In this document: one piece after another, positions 59,309 to 64,000 of the stretch
Numbering within the stretch: the first letter of the stretch is position 1
Layout of the letters: each line of letters opens with the position of its first letter
Assembly (NCBI GenBank): GCA_016234485.1
Contig: JACRBL010000010.1
Location: 23,462 to 87,461, forward strand
From: Chloroflexota bacterium
GTDB lineage: Bacteria; Chloroflexota; Anaerolineae; Anaerolineales; Villigracilaceae
Direction of reading: 5' to 3'
Length of the DNA: 64,000 bases
Position numbers and translations under genes: made by a program
Notes under the pieces: generated by a model
What the model was told of the DNA's origin: nothing
Database searches by the model: none
What the model saw: the letters and a program-made list of their open reading frames with translations, nothing else

Positions 59309-59711
59309 GCCCGTCTTTGTGTTGGACGGTTTTGCGTTGCTCGCCTATTTACAGGGTGAAGCAGGTATGGAACGTGTTCAAAAAGCGCTGGAAAAAGCCG
59401 AAAAGGGACAGGCGCTTGTTACGATGAGCATCGTCAATCTGGGGGAGGTTCTTTACATCATCGAACGGGAAAAAGGATTATCCAAGGCGCATGAAGTTTT
59501 ATCTGTGGTACAGCAACTTCCCCTTCAAATTATCCCTGCAGATAATCAAACCGTCCTTGCCGCGGCTCATATTAAGGCCAATCATGCCCTTTCGTATGCA
59601 GATGCCTTTGCGGTGATTTGCGCCCAAAGTCTTGGCGGGATAGTTTTAACGGGCGACAAAGAATTTGAATCGGTGAATTCTCTGGTTTCCATTGAATGGC
59701 TTCCAAGATAA
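59298..59711 (+). CDS. PIN-domain ribonuclease toxin (VapC-like)
   Basis: 137 residues with the acidic PIN active site: Asp in FVLDGFALLAYL (residue 9), Glu in SIVNLGEVLYII (about residue 50), Asp in HALSYADAFAV (about residue 100), and Asp in IVLTGDKEFESV (about residue 119). VapC toxins cleave tRNA or rRNA when freed of antitoxin. A GC-rich hairpin follows (59719-59738). Complete and apparently functional. Confidence 0.92.
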   Translation: MADKPVFVLDGFALLAYLQGEAGMERVQKALEKAEKGQALVTMSIVNLGEVLYIIEREKGLSKAHEVLSVVQQLPLQIIPADNQTVLAAAHIKANHALSYADAFAVICAQSLGGIVLTGDKEFESVNSLVSIEWLPR

Positions 59712-59718
59712 AGCAAAC

Positions 59719-59738
59719 AGTCCGCCTTTCGGCGGACT
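59719..59738. terminator. Short GC-rich hairpin between convergent genes
   Basis: AGTCCGCC-tttc-GGCGGACT just after the vapC stop. The following sequence is only weakly T-rich, so efficiency is uncertain; it may serve both strands. Confidence 0.55.
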
Positions 59739-59744
59739 ATTCAT

Positions 59745-59772
59745 TACTCTCTGTTCTCTACTCTCTCCTCAC
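59745..59772. repeat. 7-base repeat (TACTCTC family) containing a stop codon
   Basis: TACTCTC, TGTTCTC, TACTCTC, TCCTCAC in register. The last unit carries the stop codon of the alpha-oxoamine synthase gene. Same family as 21930-21958. Confidence 0.8.
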
Positions 59773-60980
59773 TTAATAATCCCCAATTTCTTCCCCGCCT
59801 CGCCGATCACATCCATCGCGCGTTCGATCTCGCTTGGCTCATGCGCGGCGGTGACGGTGGCGCGCAGGCGGGCGAGTCCCTCGCCCACGGCGGGCGAAAC
59901 AACGGGCAGGACAAAGACATCGTGATGCTGGCACTCGCGCGTCAGGGCGAAGGCCGCCTCATCTTCGCCGCACAGCACGGGGACGATGGCTGTCTCGGTC
60001 AGCATGGTGTCGAAGCCGAGGCTCTTCAATCCGCCGATGAATTGTTTGGTATTTTCGTTCAAACGGACGATGCGCTCAGGTTCATCCAAAATCACTTTGA
60101 AGGCTTCATTCGCGGCGGCGGCTTGGGCGGGCGGCAACGCGGCGGAGAAAATGTAAGCGCGGCTGGCGTGACGCAAATAATTGACAATCTCTGTCTTCGC
60201 GGCCACGTACCCACCCACCGAGGGGATGGTCTTGCTGAGCGTGCCCATCTTGATGTCAATCGCGCCGTACATATTGAAATGCTCTTCGATGCCCGTCCCC
60301 TTTTCGCCCAGCACGCCGACCGAGTGCGCCTCGTCAATCATCAACCAGGCGTCATATTTTTTACACAAGGCAACCATGGTCGGCAGGTCAATGATATCGC
60401 CGTCCATCGAGAAGACCGAGTCCGCGATGACCATTTTGGCCGCGCCCTCTGGCACATTCTTGAGCATGGTTTCGAGGTGTTCCATGTCGTTATGTTTAAA
60501 GCGGCGGAACTCCGCGCCCGACATCAGACAGCCGTCCACGATGGAGGCGTGATTCAGTTTATCGGACAACACGTAATCGCCGCGTCCCATCAACGTGGAG
60601 ACGACCGACAGGTTGGTGGCGTATCCCGAAGAATAGGTGATCGCCGTTTCGGTATGTTTGAAATTCGCGATGGTCTCTTCGAGTTCGGTGTGGATCGCCA
60701 GCGTGCCAGCCAGCGAACGCACGCCGTTCGTCCCCGTTCCGTATTTGTCCACGGCGGCTTTGGCGGCGGCGTTGATGCGCGGGTGGCCGACCAAACCGAG
60801 ATAGGAGTACGACGCGTACATTCCCATCTCGCGTCCGCGCACGCGTACCTTCATGCCTGGCAGAATCTCATCTATGGGCTGGTTGTAAAAATAGAGGTCA
60901 TTGGCCTTAAGCATCGAGACGCGGTCGGTGAAAGCCTGGATGCGGCGGGTAACAGAATCATTTGTGTTCTCGAAATCCAT
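59769..60980 (-). CDS. Alpha-oxoamine synthase (KBL/KAPA/SPT-like PLP enzyme)
   Basis: 403 residues from the ATG at 60980 (CAGGAG upstream); the longer reading to 61094 runs into a repeat element and is rejected. PLP fold type I with the nucleotide-like loop YGTGTNGVRSLAGT (about residue 80), DEAHSVGVLGEKGTG (about residue 208), and the PLP Lys in GTLSKTIPSVGGYVAA (about residue 245). The family condenses an acyl-CoA with an amino acid. The IPSVGGY context differs from classical KBL and BioF, so a lipid or secondary-metabolite product is possible. Substrate undecided. Confidence 0.8.
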   Translation of the reverse strand: MDFENTNDSVTRRIQAFTDRVSMLKANDLYFYNQPIDEILPGMKVRVRGREMGMYASYSYLGLVGHPRINAAAKAAVDKYGTGTNGVRSLAGTLAIHTELEETIANFKHTETAITYSSGYATNLSVVSTLMGRGDYVLSDKLNHASIVDGCLMSGAEFRRFKHNDMEHLETMLKNVPEGAAKMVIADSVFSMDGDIIDLPTMVALCKKYDAWLMIDEAHSVGVLGEKGTGIEEHFNMYGAIDIKMGTLSKTIPSVGGYVAAKTEIVNYLRHASRAYIFSAALPPAQAAAANEAFKVILDEPERIVRLNENTKQFIGGLKSLGFDTMLTETAIVPVLCGEDEAAFALTRECQHHDVFVLPVVSPAVGEGLARLRATVTAAHEPSEIERAMDVIGEAGKKLGIIK

Positions 60981-61059
60981 ACGAAACTCCTGGGCGGGGA
61001 TTGCCCCATTATATCCGATGACTTGGGCGCGAGCGCTTCGCGCCTTCAACAATTTGCCG

Positions 61060-61143
61060 TCATTGCGAGGAGGGCGCTCTTCCCGACGAAGCAATCCCCG
61101 CGCCGACGAGGAGATTGCTTCGGGCGGGTACGCCCTCGCAATG
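61060..61143. repeat. 84-base MITE-like palindrome (GCAATC family)
   Basis: CATTGCGAGG...CGACGAAGCAATC is mirrored by GATTGCTTCGG...CCCTCGCAATG. It is the same family as 15556-15631. It lies just after the SulP stop and upstream of the oxoamine synthase, and has no coding capacity. Confidence 0.8.
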
Positions 61144-61148
61144 ACGAA

Positions 61149-62804
61149 TCACTCGCAGAATCCACAACCTCGCTTCTCGGCCTCGACGATGGCCTGGTCG
61201 CTGCTCCAGAAGAAGTTTTTCTCGCCGACGGTTTCTTTCACGCCTCCGCGCTTGAGCATGTTGCACACATTGTCGTGGACTCCCGCGAACATCAACGTGC
61301 CGCCTTGCTTGTGCAATCGCTCGTACAGGCGATGGATGGCTTCGATGCCCGCCGCGTCTATCAACGGGACGCCGCGCATCGAGAGGATCAACGCGTGGGT
61401 GTCGCCGAGATTCTGGAAGGCTTCGTTGAACTGTCCCGTCGCGGCGAAGAACAGCGGACCCGTCAGAAAGGCGACGCGCACGTGCTGACACTTCCCCTCC
61501 GTCTCAATGCCGCGCTGACGGAGTTTTTCGCGGTCCACTTCCGCCACGTCAATTTCGATGCCCGCGATCTTGTTGAGGAAGACCGCGCCCGCGAGGACGG
61601 AGCCGATCAAGATGGCTTGCGTCAGGTCGAGGACGATGGTGGCGAGCATGGTGATCGTGAAAGCAATCATGTCTGTTTTGAAGCGCTTGCCAAAAATAAA
61701 TTTGATCGCAGGCCATTCGTTCATGCGGACGGCCGTCACCATTAACACGCCCGCCAACGCGGCCAGCGGAATCCGCGCCATGTACGGAGCGAGGAAGAAC
61801 ATCGAGAGCAACAGTCCCACCGCGTGGATGATGCTGACGAGGCGCGTCTGTCCGCCCGATTTGATTCCGACGCTGGAGCGCGCGATCGCGGCCGTGGCAG
61901 GGACTCCGCCGAAGAATGGGATGAGCATGTTGCCGATGCCCTGCGCGACCAATTCTTGATTCGCCTGCAAGCGGACGCCCGTCATGTTCGAGCCGACCGC
62001 GCCGCACAGCAATGATTCGACCGCGCCGAGCGCGGTGATCGTCAGCACGGGAGCGAGGAAGTCGGGCAGATTCGTCCACGGGATGTGGACGAGACTGAGG
62101 CGGTCGGCGAGGAAAAGCGTCTGGGGGATGTCGCCGATGATCGAGGCAGACCACCCCAACGTCGAGGAAAGAAGCGTGGCGAGGACGATGCCGAGGAGCG
62201 AAGCGGGGAAGCGCGCGTTCCATTTCGTCGGCCAGAGGAGCATGGTCACGATGACGATGATGCCAATGACGAGCGCGTGCCAGTCGGGGGTGAATCCGCC
62301 GTGAAAATATCCGAGCAGTTTTTGCGCGGCGGTTTCAGTGGCTTCGGTTTTGACGCCGAGGAAGTTGTCAATTTGGCCGATGAAGATGATGAGGGCAATG
62401 CCCGAGGTGAAGCCGCTGATGACGGCCGAGGGGATGAAGGCGATGAAGCGGCCGAGGCGCAGGAGGCCGATGAGGAGGAGCAGTACGCCCGAAAAGAGAC
62501 CCGCCACCCAGATGCCTTCGAGGCCGTAGCGACTGACCAGCACAATCAGAACCGCGGACATGGCGCCCGTGGGTCCGCTGATCTGATAGGGCGCGCCGCC
62601 GAGGAAGCCCATGATGAAGCCCGCGAGAATCGCGGTGACCAGCCCCGCCGCGGCGGACGCGCCCGAGGCGACGCCGAACGCCAGCGCCAGCGGAAGCGCC
62701 ACCGCGGCGACGGTGAGACCCGCGAGTAGGTCTTGTTGAAATTTGGCAAGCGAATAGCCAGAGAACTCGTCTTTGTAGAGACGAGCGAGGGAACGTCGAG
62801 GCAT
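61149..62804 (-). CDS. SulP-family anion transporter with C-terminal STAS domain
   Basis: 551 residues. About 14 membrane segments in the 7+7 inverted-repeat arrangement. The N-terminal signature AGLTVAAVALPLALAFGVASG and ISGPTGAMSAVL (about residue 95) are typical of SLC26/SulP carriers. A STAS domain at about 425-530 contains LILSMRGVPLIDAAGIEAI. Substrates in the family are sulfate, bicarbonate or dicarboxylates; this one is undetermined. No carbonic anhydrase gene is linked. The upstream region carries the palindrome TTGTGATAAAATCACG at 62875-62890. Confidence 0.9.
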   Translation of the reverse strand: MPRRSLARLYKDEFSGYSLAKFQQDLLAGLTVAAVALPLALAFGVASGASAAAGLVTAILAGFIMGFLGGAPYQISGPTGAMSAVLIVLVSRYGLEGIWVAGLFSGVLLLLIGLLRLGRFIAFIPSAVISGFTSGIALIIFIGQIDNFLGVKTEATETAAQKLLGYFHGGFTPDWHALVIGIIVIVTMLLWPTKWNARFPASLLGIVLATLLSSTLGWSASIIGDIPQTLFLADRLSLVHIPWTNLPDFLAPVLTITALGAVESLLCGAVGSNMTGVRLQANQELVAQGIGNMLIPFFGGVPATAAIARSSVGIKSGGQTRLVSIIHAVGLLLSMFFLAPYMARIPLAALAGVLMVTAVRMNEWPAIKFIFGKRFKTDMIAFTITMLATIVLDLTQAILIGSVLAGAVFLNKIAGIEIDVAEVDREKLRQRGIETEGKCQHVRVAFLTGPLFFAATGQFNEAFQNLGDTHALILSMRGVPLIDAAGIEAIHRLYERLHKQGGTLMFAGVHDNVCNMLKRGGVKETVGEKNFFWSSDQAIVEAEKRGCGFCE

Positions 62805-62899
62805 AGGTTGTGCTCCGAAAAGTAGTTTTCGCCAAAGGCTCGTGCTCCCCCGAAGCGTCCTTTGGTTAAGTTGGGCGTGATTTTATCACAAGGAATTAG

Positions 62900-62928
62900 T
62901 TGCCATCAGCCTGATTTTCGTCTAGAAT
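62900..62928 (+). promoter_or_regulatory. Sigma-70 promoter of the TIR-TPR gene
   Basis: -35 TTGCCA (62900-62905), 17-base spacer, -10 TAGAAT (62923-62928), about 50 bases before the ATG. Confidence 0.65.
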
Positions 62929-62978
62929 AAACACATCATTTTAGGGAATCACCTTGTTGTCGTTGCGGGAGCGTTTTC

Positions 62979-64000
62979 ATGCCACGTATCGAAAAAACTG
63001 TTTTCATCAGTTACCGCCGCACAAATCTACCGTGGGCATTGTTTATCTGGCAAAACCTGACAATGCATGGTTATGATGTATTTTTTGATTACCAAAGCAT
63101 AGACAGTGGAGGATTTGAGAAAATCATCCTTGAAAACATCAAAGCAAGAGCACATTTCATTGTTATTCTTACCCCTTCGGCATTGGAGCGCTGTAAAAAC
63201 CCTGGCGATTGGTTAAGACGAGAAATTGAAACTGCAATCAATGAAAACAGAAACATTGTACCTTTAATGATGGAAGGCTTCGATTTCGGTAGTTCCCTGG
63301 TAAAAGAGGCGTTAACTGGGAAACTTGAAATACTTGGCGGCATAAACGCCTTGCCTGTTCCCGAAGCATACGCAGTTGAAGCAATGGACAGATTACGGGA
63401 ACGCTTCTTGAATAAAGCACTCAGCGACGTTCATCTTCCAACGTTGCAAGCAGATGCAGAGAAAGCAACTGAAACCCAAAAAGCCGCTGCAAATGAAGCT
63501 GAGCCCGTAAAAGAAGAACAACTTACGGCGCAAACCTGGTTCGAAAAGGGATATGTATTCCAAGAAGCCAAGAATTTGGATGAAGCAATTCGCTGTTATT
63601 CGGAAGCCCTTCGTCTTGATCCCAACTTAGATGCTGCCCTTAATAACCTTGGAGTCATGTTTGACGATCTCAAACGGTACGAGGAAGCGGAAGCCAGTTA
63701 TCGCAAAGCCATCGAACTCAATCCGTCGGACGCCACCGCCTACTACAACTTGGGTAATTTGCTCAGTGATGAAAACCTGAAACGGTACGAGGAAGCGGAA
63801 GCCAGTTATCGCAAAGCCATCGAACTCAATCCGTCGTACGCCACCGCCTACTCCAACTTGGGTATCTTGTTGAAAAACCTGAAACGGTACGAGGAAGCGG
63901 AAGCCAGTTATCGCAAAGCCATCGAACTCAATCCGTCGTACGCCACCGCCTACTCCAACTTGGGTATCTTGTTGAAAAACCTGAAACGGTACGAGGAAGC
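62979..64000 (+). CDS. TIR-domain protein with near-identical TPR repeats (incomplete at window edge)
   Basis: At least 340 residues, open at the right edge. TIR domain at residues 5-140: KTVFISYRR, HGYDVFFDYQSID, HFIVILTPSALERC and DWLRREIETAI, with the catalytic-type Glu of NAD-cleaving TIR domains in the last motif. A charged linker follows, then TPRs. The first (WFEKGYVFQEAKNLDEAI) is diverged, and the later ones are nearly identical. Such proteins are candidate NADase effectors or scaffold/sensor proteins, possibly in phage defence. The GGGAG Shine-Dalgarno and its own promoter support the start. The TIR part is AT-richer than the neighbourhood. Confidence 0.85.
   Translation, partial: MPRIEKTVFISYRRTNLPWALFIWQNLTMHGYDVFFDYQSIDSGGFEKIILENIKARAHFIVILTPSALERCKNPGDWLRREIETAINENRNIVPLMMEGFDFGSSLVKEALTGKLEILGGINALPVPEAYAVEAMDRLRERFLNKALSDVHLPTLQADAEKATETQKAAANEAEPVKEEQLTAQTWFEKGYVFQEAKNLDEAIRCYSEALRLDPNLDAALNNLGVMFDDLKRYEEAEASYRKAIELNPSDATAYYNLGNLLSDENLKRYEEAEASYRKAIELNPSYATAYSNLGILLKNLKRYEEAEASYRKAIELNPSYATAYSNLGILLKNLKRYEE
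63669..64000 (+). repeat. Tandem 102-base TPR-coding repeats
   Basis: Repeat units begin at 63669, 63777, 63879 and 63981. The first is 108 bases (two extra residues), the others exactly 102 bases (34 residues, one TPR). The DNA is almost identical between copies, so the array has expanded or been homogenised recently. It continues past the window. Confidence 0.92.

Noticed and set aside
59841..61745. Plus-strand ORF of 634 residues
   Set aside because: Antisense to the oxoamine synthase and SulP genes and runs through an intergenic palindrome; no domain visible.
62875..62890. CRP/FNR site upstream of SulP (TTGTGATAAAATCACG)
   Set aside because: The half-sites are separated by 5 bases rather than 6, so it does not fit the motif of the other two promoters; kept only as a palindrome note.

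Overview
The window reads as a chromosomal segment of an Anaerolineae-like Chloroflexi bacterium. This is inferred from gene content and protein style: a full division and cell-wall (dcw) cluster, very large PAS/GAF signalling proteins, SARP-type ATPase regulators, a B-family heme-copper oxidase, and many degenerate short-period repeats. Base composition is GC-rich, with a few AT-richer islets at about 34.3-35.7 kb, 49.6-50.2 kb and from 62.9 kb to the end. I found no rRNA, tRNA, CRISPR array or insertion sequence.

Layout. 0-3.6 kb: small enzymes and membrane proteins, ending in an RlmI-like rRNA methyltransferase. 3.6-13.2 kb: one gene for a cytosolic sensor of about 3190 residues with 13 PAS domains, 8 GAF domains and a complete HD-GYP domain. 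13.3-15.5 kb: a YcaQ-type DNA glycosylase and two small membrane proteins. 15.7-34.2 kb, all on the minus strand: the dcw cluster mraZ-rsmH-ftsL-ftsI-murF-mraY-murD-ftsW-murG-(cvpA-like)-murC-(small ORF)-murB-(four-helix-bundle gene)-ddl-ftsQ-ftsA-ftsZ. murE is absent. The cluster starts at a promoter with three MraZ boxes and ends in a hairpin after ftsZ. 34.3-36.7 kb: a beta-propeller lipoprotein and a second rRNA methyltransferase. 36.8-42.2 kb: a FixI/CcoI-like copper P-type ATPase, a cytochrome b/ferredoxin/MvhD-like fusion and a secreted membrane-anchored protein. 42.3-50.2 kb: a methyltransferase, DUF1330 and DUF1059 proteins, a SARP-type regulator, OsmC and a pair of paralogues. 50.2-53.5 kb: a heme-copper oxidoreductase operon (small subunit, CuA subunit II, subunit I, TauE/UreH-like protein). 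53.6-57.3 kb: a manganese (yybP-ykoY) riboswitch, dedA and a P2-type cation ATPase. 57.3-62.8 kb: a site-2 protease, a TPR-like protein, VapBC, an alpha-oxoamine synthase and a SulP transporter. From 62.98 kb to the edge: a TIR-TPR protein cut off by the window.

How the parts fit. Subunit I of the oxidoreductase has all six metal-binding histidines but carries Gln where oxygen reductases have the cross-linked Tyr. It is therefore more likely a nitric oxide reductase of the recently recognised CuA-containing kind than an oxygen reductase. Its operon and the copper ATPase gene 11 kb away share the same promoter architecture: a CRP/FNR-type palindrome centred near -41 with an AT-rich -10. This suggests that copper supply and the enzyme are switched on together. 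The Mn riboswitch argues that the P2-type ATPase exports manganese rather than calcium.

Repeats. Most of the unexplained DNA is made of degenerate tandem repeats with a period of 7 (sometimes 8 or 9) bases. They lie between genes, supply start or stop codons, and are inserted in frame inside rlmI, ddl, murD and the copper ATPase gene. Palindromic elements accompany them, and one is inserted in the same reading frame in two unrelated genes. This repeat landscape and the probable NO reductase module are the most interesting content.
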